From NCBI GenBank assembly GCA_963822485.1, contig CAWGHW010000018.1, positions 310,001 to 374,000 of the forward strand: a stretch of 64,000 nt of DNA, read 5' to 3'. Shown in pieces: positions 28,817 to 36,850 of this stretch. Every line of letters begins with the position of its first letter. Positions within the stretch are counted from its first letter, which is position 1. The translations under genes were made by a program, and so were the position numbers. The notes under the pieces were generated by a model, which had not been told where the DNA came from, made no database searches, and was given only the letters and a program-made list of their open reading frames with translations. Origin of the DNA: DASUBV01 sp963822485. Lineage in GTDB: Bacteria; Actinomycetota; Actinomycetes; Streptosporangiales; Streptosporangiaceae.

Positions 28817-28851
28817 TTCTACAAAACGTAGAACTTCTACGTGATGTAGAA
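28817..28851. promoter_or_regulatory. Double BlaI-type operator between cydAB and blaI
   Basis: TTCTAC-aaaac-GTAGAA (28817-28833) and TTCTAC-gtgat-GTAGAA (28835-28851) are two perfect 6+6 dyads one base apart. Mycobacterial BlaI operators have a similar TACTACA/TGTAGTA-like dyad, so BlaI is the obvious binder. The position covers both divergent promoters. Confidence 0.8.
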
Positions 28852-28918
28852 TACATACGGCAAGGCGGGCCCGAGGTCGGCGGCAAGCGGGCCGTCGGCG
28901 GGCGGGAAGAGGAGCAAG

Positions 28919-29347
28919 TTGGCCGGATCCGGGCAGCTCGAGCGGGCTGTTCTCCAGGTGCTGTGGGACGCCACGGGCCCGGTGCCGGCCCGCGACGTGC
29001 TGGCCGCGCTGACCCAGCGCGACCCGGCCCAGCGCGAGCTGGCCGTGACCACCGTGCTGACCGTGCTGGACCGGCTGCGCCGCAAGGGCCTGGTCCGCCG
29101 CGAGCGCGACGGCCGGGCCCACCGGTACCAGGCCAGCGTCAGCCGCGAGGACTACGTCGCCGACCTGATGCTCGAGGCTCTCGGCCAGGCCCCGGACCGG
29201 AGCGCGGCGCTGACCCGCTTCCTGGGCGGCGTGAGCCCGGCCGACACCGACCACCTCCGCCGCACCCTGGGCGGCCCCGGATCAGGCCCGCCCGGCGTCC
29301 CCGGCGTCGCCGGCGAGCCGGCCGCGCCGGGCCCGCCGGGCGGCTGA
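28919..29347 (+). CDS. BlaI/MecI/CopY family transcriptional repressor
   Basis: 142 residues starting at a TTG preceded by GAGGAG. The winged helix is clear: LERAVLQVLWDATGPVPARDVL, then LAVTTVLTVLDRLRRKGLVRRERDGRAHRYQAS, the recognition helix and wing. The C-terminal dimerisation half includes LMLEALGQAPDRSAALTRFLGG. BlaI proteins bind dyad operators and are cleaved or released on signal from a BlaR-type membrane protease, which is the next gene. The tail is Gly/Pro-rich. Divergent placement with cydAB suggests control of the oxidase as well as of itself. Confidence 0.9.
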   Translation: MAGSGQLERAVLQVLWDATGPVPARDVLAALTQRDPAQRELAVTTVLTVLDRLRRKGLVRRERDGRAHRYQASVSREDYVADLMLEALGQAPDRSAALTRFLGGVSPADTDHLRRTLGGPGSGPPGVPGVAGEPAAPGPPGG

Positions 29348-29351
29348 CGCC

Positions 29352-30587
29352 GTGCTGCTGGCCGCCGAGGGCCTGGCCCTGGTCGCGGTGGCGGTCGTCC
29401 TGGCCGTGCCCGTCCCCCTGGCGCTGGCCAGGGCCGCCTGGCCCGCCCGCAGCCCGCGCGCCGCCCTGGTGCTCTGGCAGGCCGTCGGCCTGGGCGGCGG
29501 CCTGGCCATCCTCGGCGCCGGCGTCACGCTGGCCGTCTCCGGCCTGCACCGGTCCTGGCTGGGCGGCCTGGGCGTGCTGCCCGGCCGCCTGTGGCCCGGT
29601 CACGCGGTGGCTCGCGGGGCGCACTCTGTCATCGGCCACTCTGTCATCGGCCACCCTGTCATCGGCCACCCTGCCATCCGCCACCTGGCCGGTCCCGGCC
29701 CGGTCGGCTGGGCCGGCGTGGCGCTGACCCTGGCCGCCGGGGCCTGGCTGTTCGCGGTGCTGGTGATCTCGACCAGCCGGCTGCTGCTGGCCCGGCGCGA
29801 GCACCGCCGCCGCCTCGACCTGCTCGCCGACGAGCTTCAGCTGGGCCAGCTCATCCCGGTGCCCGGCCCGGCGCCCGGCGGCCCGGTCACCGCCAGCTCA
29901 GCCGGCCCGGGCCGGCCTGGTGGCCGGGCTGCCGCCGGCCCGGGGGCGAGCACGGCGGGAGGGGCGCCGGCCGCCGGCGACCGCGCCCCGTTCGTGATAA
30001 CCGGTGAACCGGGCGCCGCTGGCCGGGCCGGCGTCGCCGTCGGCCGCGAGCGGGCTGACGCCGGCCGTGAGCCGGACGGGCCGGGCGCGGACAGCGGGCT
30101 CAGTCCCGGCCTGCGGGTCCGGCTGCTCGACCATCCGCTGGTCGCCGCGTACTGCCTGCCCGGCGTGCGGCCGCGCATCGTGCTCAGCCAGGGCGTGCTC
30201 GACGTGCTCAGCGCCGCCCAGCTGGCGGCGGTGGTCAGCCACGAGCGGGCCCATGCGCGCGGCCAGCACGACCTGGTCATCCTGCCGTTCCGGGCCTGGC
30301 GCCAGACATTCCCGTTCCTGCCCGCCGCCCGCGCCGCCCTGGCCGCCGTCGAGCTGCTGGTCGAGATGCTGGCCGACGACACCGCCAGCCGCGGTTGCGG
30401 CCCGGCGCCGCTGCTGGCCGCCCTGCACCGGCTGGCTGACGCCGCACCGGGCGACGTCCAGGTCGCCACCCGCGCCGCCCGCCTGGCCGCGCCGCCCGCC
30501 CGCCTGCCCCGGCTGGCCACCGCGGCCGCCTACCTGGCGGCCGTCGCCCTGGTCTGCCTGCCCCCGGCGATCCTGCTGGCCAGCTGA
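29352..30587 (+). CDS. BlaR1/MecR1-like M56 family membrane metalloprotease
   Basis: 411 residues beginning at a GTG four bases after the blaI stop. TM segments at the N-terminus are followed by a cytoplasmic domain with the zinc motif H297-E298-R-A-H301 in VVSHERAHARGQHD, preceded by VLSQGVLDVL, as in actinobacterial M56 proteins. It has no extracellular penicillin-binding sensor domain, so it is not a classical beta-lactam receptor. A long low-complexity Ala/Gly/Pro insert (~190-255) and a five-residue V-I-G-H-P repeat (~90-110) are unusual. It likely cleaves or triggers cleavage of the BlaI partner. Confidence 0.85.
   Translation: MLLAAEGLALVAVAVVLAVPVPLALARAAWPARSPRAALVLWQAVGLGGGLAILGAGVTLAVSGLHRSWLGGLGVLPGRLWPGHAVARGAHSVIGHSVIGHPVIGHPAIRHLAGPGPVGWAGVALTLAAGAWLFAVLVISTSRLLLARREHRRRLDLLADELQLGQLIPVPGPAPGGPVTASSAGPGRPGGRAAAGPGASTAGGAPAAGDRAPFVITGEPGAAGRAGVAVGRERADAGREPDGPGADSGLSPGLRVRLLDHPLVAAYCLPGVRPRIVLSQGVLDVLSAAQLAAVVSHERAHARGQHDLVILPFRAWRQTFPFLPAARAALAAVELLVEMLADDTASRGCGPAPLLAALHRLADAAPGDVQVATRAARLAAPPARLPRLATAAAYLAAVALVCLPPAILLAS
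29621..29680. repeat. 15-bp in-frame tandem repeat inside the M56 protease gene
   Basis: Four 15-bp units of the form ccactctgtcatcgg encode repeated H-S/P-V-I-G between two membrane segments. Unit length is a multiple of three, so copy changes keep the frame. Confidence 0.88.
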
Positions 30588-30679
30588 CCTCGCGGGCTAG
30601 CTGAGCTCGCGGGCCGGCCGGGCGGCGGGCCGCGGGGCGACGGCACAGACCGGATACCCAGACCGGATACTTTGGACAC

Positions 30680-31435
30680 ATGGAGCGGTCCGGGGCGCAG
30701 TACTTCGACGACTGGTACGCGGGCATGGCCCGGTCGCCGGTCAAGGACGAGATCCAGCAGCGGCACCTGGGCCTGCCGTCCAGCCTGCTGTCGACCAGCC
30801 TGCTGAGCTGGGCGGGCATCGCCGAGGTGACCGAGGCGCTCCGGCTGCCGCCGGGCGGTCTCCTGGCCGACCTGGCCTGCGGGCGCGGCGGCTACGGTCT
30901 GGAGATCGCCGGCCGCACCGGGGCCCGGCTGGTCGGCGTGGACTTCTCCGCCGAGGCCGTGCGCCAGGCCCGGGAGCAGGCCCGGCGGCTGGACCGCGCG
31001 GCCGACTTCCGGGTCGGCGACCTGGCCGCGACCGGGCTGGCCGCGGGCGAGGCCAGCGCGGTGCTGTGCGTGGACGCCATCCAGTTCGCCGCCCCCCGGC
31101 CGGCCGATGCCTACGGCGAGCTGCGCCGGATCCTGGCCCCCGGCGGCCGGGTCGTGCTGACCTGCTGGGAGCCCCTCGACCGCGACGACGAGACGGTTCC
31201 GCAGCGACTGCGCTCGGTCGACCTGGAGGCCGGCCTGACCGCGGCGGGCCTGCGCGAGGTGGCGGTCACCGAGCGCCCCGGCTGGCGTGACGCCGAGCGG
31301 TCGATGTGGGAGGAGGCCGTCGCGCTGGACCCCGGCGACGACCCCGCGCTGCGGTCGTTCCACGACGAGGGCGTGCGCTCGCTGGCCACCTTCGGCCGGC
31401 TTCGCCGGGTCATGGCCGCCGCGACCGCGCCCTGA
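30680..31435 (+). CDS. Class I SAM-dependent methyltransferase
   Basis: 251 residues. The SAM-binding motif I reads LLADLACGRGGYGLEIA, followed by LVGVDFSAEAV (acidic end of beta2), FRVGDLAATGL and the post-motif LRRILAPGGRVVLTCWEP, giving the Methyltransf_11 pattern. It methylates an unknown small-molecule or natural-product substrate. It stands alone between the BlaR-like gene and a DUF574 protein, both on the same strand. Confidence 0.85.
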   Translation: MERSGAQYFDDWYAGMARSPVKDEIQQRHLGLPSSLLSTSLLSWAGIAEVTEALRLPPGGLLADLACGRGGYGLEIAGRTGARLVGVDFSAEAVRQAREQARRLDRAADFRVGDLAATGLAAGEASAVLCVDAIQFAAPRPADAYGELRRILAPGGRVVLTCWEPLDRDDETVPQRLRSVDLEAGLTAAGLREVAVTERPGWRDAERSMWEEAVALDPGDDPALRSFHDEGVRSLATFGRLRRVMAAATAP

Positions 31436-31506
31436 TCCGACCCGGCCCGGGAACCCGCTAGGCTAGCGCCGGGAAAATGGCTGCGGAAAGAGCGGAGAAT
31501 GGCTCC

Positions 31507-32310
31507 ATGACCGAATGGCCCCAAGCCTCGGGCGCGGCGCAGCCCGAGATCGACTCGTCGGTGCCGCACTCGGCACGGGTCTGGAACTACTGGCTCGGCG
31601 GCAAGGACAACTACGAGCCGGACCGCATGGTCGGCGACCAGGTCATGGCCATGTTCCCCGACATCACCAAGCTGGCCAGGGCCGACCGGGCCTTCCTGGG
31701 CCGGGCGGTCACGTACCTGGCCGGCGAGGCCGGAATCCGGCAGTTCCTCGATGTCGGCACGGGCCTGCCCACCGCCGACAACACCCATCAGGTCGCGCAG
31801 GCCATCGCGCCGGAATCGCGCATCGTCTATGTCGACAATGACCCGCTCGTGCTCGTGCACGCCCGCGCCCTGCTGACCAGCACGTACGAGGGCGCCTGCG
31901 ACTACATCGACGCCGACCTGCGCGACGTCGACCGGATCCTGGACGGGGCGCGCCGGACGCTGGACTTCAACAAGCCCATCGCGCTGATGCTGTTCGGCAT
32001 CATGGGCCAGATTCCCGATTCCGATGATCCGGGCTCAGTGATCAGCCGGCTGCTCGCGCCGATGCCGTCGGGCAGTTACCTGGCGCTCAGCGACGGCTCC
32101 ACGATCAGCGAGTCGTTCACCGAGGCCGTCCGGCACTACAACGAGAACTCGGCCAGCACCTACCACCCGCGCAGCCCGGAGCAGCTCACGTCGTTCTTCG
32201 ACGGCCTGGAGCTGATCGAGCCCGGCGTCGTGGAGCTGTCGCAGTGGCGGCCGGGGTCAGCCAACCTGGGCGACGTGCCCGGCATGGGCGGCATCGGGCG
32301 CAAGCCCTAG
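31507..32310 (+). CDS. DUF574-type SAM-dependent methyltransferase family protein
   Basis: 267 residues from the ATG at 31507 (GGAGA upstream); an ATG 30 bases earlier is possible. The segment SVPHSARVWNYWLGGKDNYEPDR is the hallmark of this large actinomycete-specific family, as are QFLDVGTGLPTADNTHQVAQ (SAM motif I), IVYVDNDPLVLVHARALL and PSGSYLALSD. Streptomycetes and streptosporangia carry many paralogues; the substrate is not known. Its presence supports the actinomycete assignment. Confidence 0.9.
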   Translation: MTEWPQASGAAQPEIDSSVPHSARVWNYWLGGKDNYEPDRMVGDQVMAMFPDITKLARADRAFLGRAVTYLAGEAGIRQFLDVGTGLPTADNTHQVAQAIAPESRIVYVDNDPLVLVHARALLTSTYEGACDYIDADLRDVDRILDGARRTLDFNKPIALMLFGIMGQIPDSDDPGSVISRLLAPMPSGSYLALSDGSTISESFTEAVRHYNENSASTYHPRSPEQLTSFFDGLELIEPGVVELSQWRPGSANLGDVPGMGGIGRKP

Positions 32311-32554
32311 GCCCGGCGGCTAGCGTCCGCGTCCTTCAGGTCATCAGCTAGGTCATCCGCGGTCGCGGCCGCGGTCCCTGGAATGGTCGTCTCGGGCGTG
32401 TCAGCCGTACCACGTAGTCGGGTGGCAGCCCCATCGATCTGCCGATCGCCGGCCGCGAGTATCGAAACGTGACTACCAGGCGCCTGGCAGTCCCCGTCTT
32501 ACTCCGAGCGCCGCCGTGCTCATCGCACGCGGCCGACGAAAGCAGGGATGCGCC

Positions 32555-33376
32555 ATGACTCAGTACGGCACGTGGGTCGCCTACGCCGGCACCGCCCGGA
32601 TCACGCTCGCTGTCGGCCTGCTGGCCGCCGCGGCGGGCGTGGCCTGCGCCGCCCGGCGACTGCCCCTCCCCGCCCGGCTCCCCCAGCCTGGCCGGCCTGC
32701 CGCGATCGGCCTGGTCGCGGCCTGGGCCGCCGCCATCGCCGCGTTCCTGGTCGGCGCGGCCAGCTACGTGATGGCCGTGCGGCACGACCACTTCGCCAAG
32801 GTCCCGCCGCCCTCTAACCCCATCACGCCGGTCACCATCGTGGCGGTGGGCGCTGTCTTCCTCATCGTCCTCATCGCCAGCACCGGCCGTCCCGGCGCCC
32901 GGCTGGCCAGCGCGGTCGTCGCGGCGATAGCCGGGCCGATGATCTTCGAGCTGCCGTTCGACCTCATCGTCATGACCCGGACCTATCCCCCGGTGGCGCC
33001 CGACCCGGCGCTGTACCGGCTGGTGTTCTTCGCCCCGCTGATCCTCGTCGAGATCACTACGCTGCTGCTGCTCAGCACGTCCGCCATGGTCCGGCTGACC
33101 CGGCCCGCCGTCCTGTCGCTGGCGCTGATGCTGGTCGTGTTCGCCGCCTGGGCCCTGGACGGATTCGGCTACCCCGCCGCCCCGTTCCCGATCGCGATGA
33201 ACGTGCTGTCGAAGCTCCTGGCCTTCGCCGTCGTGCTGGCCATGTTCCTGCCGGTCCGGCCGCGGGTGCCTACCAGTCCTCTGCCGACCAGTCCTTTGCC
33301 TGCCCGTCCTGGCGAGCCCGGATCCCCAGCACGGTCGGAGTCGGCTGGCCGCCCTCGGCCAGCCGCTCGGGCATGA
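32555..33376 (+). CDS. Membrane protein of unknown function
   Basis: About 273 residues with seven hydrophobic spans and a Pro/Ser/Arg-rich tail. The ATG at 32555 has an AGCAGGG-type site. Segments such as GPMIFELPFDLIVMTRTYPP and AAWALDGFGYPAAPFPIAMNVLSK are distinctive but I do not recognise a family. The last ~107 bases overlap the 3' end of the convergent methyltransferase, so the true C-terminus may be shorter if this end also carries an indel. No partner genes are evident. Confidence 0.6.
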   Translation: MTQYGTWVAYAGTARITLAVGLLAAAAGVACAARRLPLPARLPQPGRPAAIGLVAAWAAAIAAFLVGAASYVMAVRHDHFAKVPPPSNPITPVTIVAVGAVFLIVLIASTGRPGARLASAVVAAIAGPMIFELPFDLIVMTRTYPPVAPDPALYRLVFFAPLILVEITTLLLLSTSAMVRLTRPAVLSLALMLVVFAAWALDGFGYPAAPFPIAMNVLSKLLAFAVVLAMFLPVRPRVPTSPLPTSPLPARPGEPGSPARSESAGRPRPAARA

Positions 33377-33974
33377 GCCCGGCGCGCAGGAAGGAGTGGA
33401 TCAGGTCGGGCAGCGGCGTGTGCGTGGCCCCGACCTTGTCCCGGACCCCCTGGCTGGTCCACGACGCCCTGGTCCAGTGGCCGTCCAGGTAGCCGGGGCG
33501 GATCACGACGGCCTCCGGGTCGCCGCGGTCGGCGAACCCGCCGCAGAAGCAGGGATGCACGCCGATGTGCACGAACCGCCCGCCCGGCGCCAGCACCCTG
33601 GCCGCCTCGGCCAGCACGGCCGGGTAGGCGGGCATGTCGGTGTGCGCCATCACCGTGATCACCGCCGGGAGGCTGCCGTCGCGGGCCGGCAGCCGGGTGG
33701 CGTCGGCCAGGACGGCGGGCAGGCGGCCGCGGGCGTGCCGCAGCATCGCGGCCGATATGTCGACACCCCACGGCGTCCAGCCCAGCTCACGGACCTGGCC
33801 CGCGCGCACGCCCGTGCCGCAGCCGATCTCCAGGCACGGGCCCGAGCCCGGGCCGAGCAGGGTGTCCAGCGCCGCCTTGATGCCCAGCGGGTCACCGCCC
33901 GCTGGGGCGTCCCTGGCCAGGAACTCGCGCTCGTACCAGTCCGCGATCTCGTCGTACGCCGCTGCTGGTGCCAT
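33270..33974 (-). CDS. Class I SAM-dependent methyltransferase
   Basis: 234 residues: AYDEIADWYEREF start, motif I CLEIGCGTGVRAGQV, WGVDISAAMLRHA, ADATRLPARDGS and ARVLAPGGRFVHIGVHPCF. This pattern is typical of ubiE/COQ5-like small-molecule methyltransferases. The N-terminal D-E-I-A-D-W-Y-E helix is common to actinobacterial members. The substrate is unknown. It is convergent with, and overlaps, the membrane protein gene upstream. Confidence 0.85.
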   Translation of the reverse strand: MAPAAAYDEIADWYEREFLARDAPAGGDPLGIKAALDTLLGPGSGPCLEIGCGTGVRAGQVRELGWTPWGVDISAAMLRHARGRLPAVLADATRLPARDGSLPAVITVMAHTDMPAYPAVLAEAARVLAPGGRFVHIGVHPCFCGGFADRGDPEAVVIRPGYLDGHWTRASWTSQGVRDKVGATHTPLPDLIHSFLRAGLMPERLAEGGQPTPTVLGIRARQDGQAKDWSAEDW

Positions 33975-34091
33975 CGTCTGCTCCCTGTGCCTTGGTGACC
34001 GGCCCTCTGGCTACGCTATGGCCGCCGGCCTCCGAGCGCTCAGGCCCGGCTGGCGATACGCGACGAGCGAACGTCGCAGCTGGCGCAGCCT

Positions 34092-34469
34092 TCAGGCCAG
34101 GCTCAGCGCGCCCTCGATGCACAGGCAGAACGGGTGGCCGGCCGGGTCGGCGTACACCCGGAAGTGGTCACCGGGCTGGACGTCGAACTTCGTCGCGCCG
34201 GCCGCCAGCACCCGGGCTTCAGCCGCGTCCGGGTCATCGACGAGGAAGTCCAGGTGCATCTGCATGGACGAGGACGGGTCGGGCCAGGCCGGCGGCTGGT
34301 AGCCGGGGGCGGTCTGGAAGTCGATATCCCCGCCCGGGGCCTTGAGGGTCGCCCAGTCCTGGTCGGCGGAAGTGACCGTGCCGCCGGTGATCTCCGCGTA
34401 GAACGCGGCCAGCTGCCTGGCGTCCGGGCATTCGAGCGCCACCGAGCCAAGCTTGATCGAATCAGACAT
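34092..34469 (-). CDS. VOC (glyoxalase/bleomycin resistance) family protein
   Basis: 125 residues, the normal size for a two-module VOC protein. It starts IKLGSVALECPDARQLAAFYAEITGG, has MQMHLDFLVDDPDAAEARVLAAGA in the middle and ends HFRVYADPAGHPFCLC. Candidate metal ligands are His in MHLDF and Glu in the last strand (CIEGA), as in dioxygenase-like VOC proteins. Specific substrate not predictable. Confidence 0.88.
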   Translation of the reverse strand: MSDSIKLGSVALECPDARQLAAFYAEITGGTVTSADQDWATLKAPGGDIDFQTAPGYQPPAWPDPSSSMQMHLDFLVDDPDAAEARVLAAGATKFDVQPGDHFRVYADPAGHPFCLCIEGALSLA

Positions 34470-34647
34470 GCGAGCCAGTATCCCGGCCGCCTCTGACAGT
34501 CACTGGCACAGCCCGAGCCGTTAACGGCCGGCTGGCTCAAGTACGGCCCGGGTGAGGAACTTCATGGGGCGGCCGAAAACTTGTTGGCGAGCTGGACCCT
34601 GGCGACTCCTACCGCTGTCACGCCAGCGCCCGGAAGGGATTCAGGTC

Positions 34648-35454
34648 ATGAAGTTCCTCGCCTCGTCACCCGGCATCGCCCGCCGCGCGGCCGCGCCCGC
34701 GCGGGTGGCCATCCCGGCGGCGGCCGCCATTACCGTGATCACGCTCACGGGCTGCTCGCCTCAGGCGCTGGCCCACGCCGGCGCCTCCGCCGCGAAGTCG
34801 GCGGCCACGGTCTCCAAGTCGACCAGGTCGCCGGGCAGCGTCCCGTCGACTCCGCCCCCGGCCACGCCCGGCACGCCGGCGCCCAGCACCCCGGCGGTCA
34901 GCACGCCGGCGGTCAGCAGCCCGGCGGCGACACCCACCGCGCCGGCGGCCTCCACCCCGCCCGCACCGCAGCCGGGCGCGCTCACCGCGAGCGTCACGAT
35001 CCTCGACCCGGCCTCCGGCCTGGTGCCGGGCGGTCAGCCGGTGCGCTTGCGGGTCACGGTGACGAACCACTCCCGCCAGGCCTACTCCAGCATCCTGCCG
35101 CTGGTGTCCCTGGGGCACTGCTCCTGCACGGCGAGCAGCCTGTTCCCGAAAGGCACGCTCCAGGAGCGGGAGAGCACCTCGAACGTCTGGCAGACCATCC
35201 CCTACGACGTGGAGGGGTTCGGCACGGACTACCTCAACGTCACCGAGCCGGGCGGGATCCAGATGATCAGCCCGGGCGGCACGGCCACCTTCGAGTACCG
35301 CGTGGCGCTCAGCCCGGCGACCAGCGCGCAGGTCACCAGGGGCGCGGGTGCGATCGACGTGACGCTGATCCGGCTGCCGGGCCACGCACCGGTGGGCCGG
35401 GCGCCCAGCGCCAGCGCGCCGGTCGACGTCCAGTCCGGCCAGCCTCCGGCGTAG
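34648..35454 (+). CDS. Secreted lipoprotein with Ser/Pro/Thr linker
   Basis: 268 residues from the ATG at 34648 (GGAAGGG upstream). A twin-arginine-like basic start leads to a hydrophobic stretch with lipobox ITLTGC at about residues 29-34. Residues ~55-110 form a Pro/Ala/Ser/Thr linker partly built from a 15-bp tandem repeat. The C-terminal domain (~115-265) has alternating strands (LRVTVTNHSRQAYSSILPLVSLGHCSC and FEYRVALSP) suggestive of an immunoglobulin-like surface module. Function unknown. A strong hairpin follows. Confidence 0.75.
   Translation: MKFLASSPGIARRAAAPARVAIPAAAAITVITLTGCSPQALAHAGASAAKSAATVSKSTRSPGSVPSTPPPATPGTPAPSTPAVSTPAVSSPAATPTAPAASTPPAPQPGALTASVTILDPASGLVPGGQPVRLRVTVTNHSRQAYSSILPLVSLGHCSCTASSLFPKGTLQERESTSNVWQTIPYDVEGFGTDYLNVTEPGGIQMISPGGTATFEYRVALSPATSAQVTRGAGAIDVTLIRLPGHAPVGRAPSASAPVDVQSGQPPA
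34885..34929. repeat. 15-bp in-frame tandem repeat in the lipoprotein linker
   Basis: Three units of the type agcacgccggcggtc encode S-T-P-A-V variations in the linker that would extend the domain from the membrane. Confidence 0.8.
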
Positions 35455-35476
35455 GCCGCAGGCCCGCACCGAGCCA

Positions 35477-35517
35477 GAGAGCGTGCGGTCCCCAAGGGGG
35501 CGGGACCGCACGCTCTC
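35477..35517. terminator. 16-bp perfect stem hairpin between convergent genes
   Basis: gagagcgtgcggtccc at 35477-35492 pairs exactly with 35502-35517 around a nine-base loop. It lies between the lipoprotein stop and the stop of the convergent thiolase at 35565, so it probably ends transcription from both sides. Confidence 0.9.
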
Positions 35518-35564
35518 GCATGCCGTTGCCCGGCCGGCCGGGCTGGTCAGGCGGGGCGGGCTGG

Positions 35565-36716
35565 TCAGGCGGCGACCAGCTCCAGGATCGTGGCGTTGGC
35601 CTGGCCGCCGCCCTCGCACATGGTCTGCAGGCCGTAGCGGATCCCGTTGTCGCGCAGGTGATGGACCAGCGTGGTCATCAGCCGGGCGCCGCTGCCGCCC
35701 AGCGGGTGACCGATGGCGATCGCGCCGCCGTTGGGGTTCAGCGCGGCCGGGTCGGCGCCGGTCTCGGCCAGCCAGGCCAGCGGCACCGGGGCGAACGCCT
35801 CGTTGACCTCGAACGCGCCGATCTCGTCAATCTTGAGCCCGCTGCGGTCCAGCGCCTTGCGGGTGGCCGGCATCGGCGCGGTCAGCATGATCACCGGGTC
35901 GTCGGCGGCCAGCACCGCGGTGTGCACCCGCGCGATGGGGGTCAGCCCGAGCCGGGCGGCCATCTCGCTGGTGGTCATCAGCAGCGCGGCGGCGCCGTCG
36001 CTGATCTGCGAGCTGTTGCCCGCGTGGATCAGCCCGCCGGGCCGGAACGCGGGCTTGAGCCTGGCCAGGGTCTCCAGCGTGCTGCCGCGCCGCACCCCCT
36101 CGTCGGTGTCCACGATCGTCCCGTCGGCCAGCGTGACCGGCGCGATCTGCCCGGTGAACCGCCCCTGGTCCTGGGCCGCGGCCGCCTTGTCGTGCGAGGC
36201 CAGCGAGAACTCGTCGAGCTGGGTGCGGGACAGCCCCCAGCGCTCGGCGACCATCTCGGCGCCGATGCCCTGGTGCGGCGGCCGCCCGCCCAGCCTGGTC
36301 TCCAGCGCTGACCCGAACGGGTTGACCTCGCCCAGCGTCGCGCCGATGCGCACCCGGCTCATCGACTCCACCCCGCCCGCGACCACCACGTCGTACTGGC
36401 CGCTGATCAGCCCGGCCGCGGCGAAGTGCACCGACTGCTGGGACGAGCCGCACTGCCGGTCGACCGCCGTGCCCGGCACCGACAGCGGCCAGCCCGCGGC
36501 CAGCACCGCGTTGCGGCCGATGTCGAGCGCCTGCTCGCCCACCTGGGCCACGCAGCCCCAGATCACGTCGTCCACGAGCGCGGGCTCCAGGCCCGCCCGC
36601 TCGGCCAGCGCCCGCAGCACCCCGGCCGACAAGTCCACCGGGTGTACCCCGGACAGGGCGCCATTGCGCTTGCCCACCGGCGTGCGCACCGCCTCCACGA
36701 TCACCGCGTCCCGCAC
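35565..36716 (-). CDS. Thiolase (FadA6-like acetyl-CoA acetyltransferase)
   Basis: 383 residues. All thiolase landmarks are present: active Cys in VDRQCGSSQQSV, NEAFAPV, the His in GHPLGGSGARL and the second Cys in MCEGGGQANATI. The stretch VGKRNGALSGVHPVDL and the V-D-R-Q-C-G-S-S-Q-Q form resemble mycobacterial FadA6, the thiolase of steroid C/D-ring degradation, more than housekeeping AtoB. It cleaves 3-ketoacyl-CoA with CoA, or condenses acetyl-CoA. That specificity is inferred; a FadD19-like ligase lies 8 kb away. Confidence 0.9.
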   Translation of the reverse strand: MRDAVIVEAVRTPVGKRNGALSGVHPVDLSAGVLRALAERAGLEPALVDDVIWGCVAQVGEQALDIGRNAVLAAGWPLSVPGTAVDRQCGSSQQSVHFAAAGLISGQYDVVVAGGVESMSRVRIGATLGEVNPFGSALETRLGGRPPHQGIGAEMVAERWGLSRTQLDEFSLASHDKAAAAQDQGRFTGQIAPVTLADGTIVDTDEGVRRGSTLETLARLKPAFRPGGLIHAGNSSQISDGAAALLMTTSEMAARLGLTPIARVHTAVLAADDPVIMLTAPMPATRKALDRSGLKIDEIGAFEVNEAFAPVPLAWLAETGADPAALNPNGGAIAIGHPLGGSGARLMTTLVHHLRDNGIRYGLQTMCEGGGQANATILELVAA

Positions 36717-36850
36717 CTGCTCACTCCCTCAGCCTCGCCGTCGCCTGAGGCCCAGTGTGACTGAGCCGGTCAGGACCGGCCAGCCCCGCCGCTGGTATCG
36801 TGGCGCCCTGTATCAATACTTGAGCATGCCATTTCAGAATGTGAGACGAT

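Noticed and set aside
26089..29727. A 1212-codon plus-strand open frame over cydAB
   Set aside because: It is antisense to the methyltransferase, cydB and cydA, and has the Arg/Gln/His-rich composition typical of reverse frames in high-GC DNA.
32311..32554. Small minus-strand gene near 32348
   Set aside because: The frame is mostly antisense to the membrane protein, with no ribosome site and no recognisable motif.
36717..36850. KstR2-type box before the FadA6-like thiolase
   Set aside because: Only TCAA-N3-TTGA is present, which does not fit the expected CAAG-N2-CTTG arrangement.
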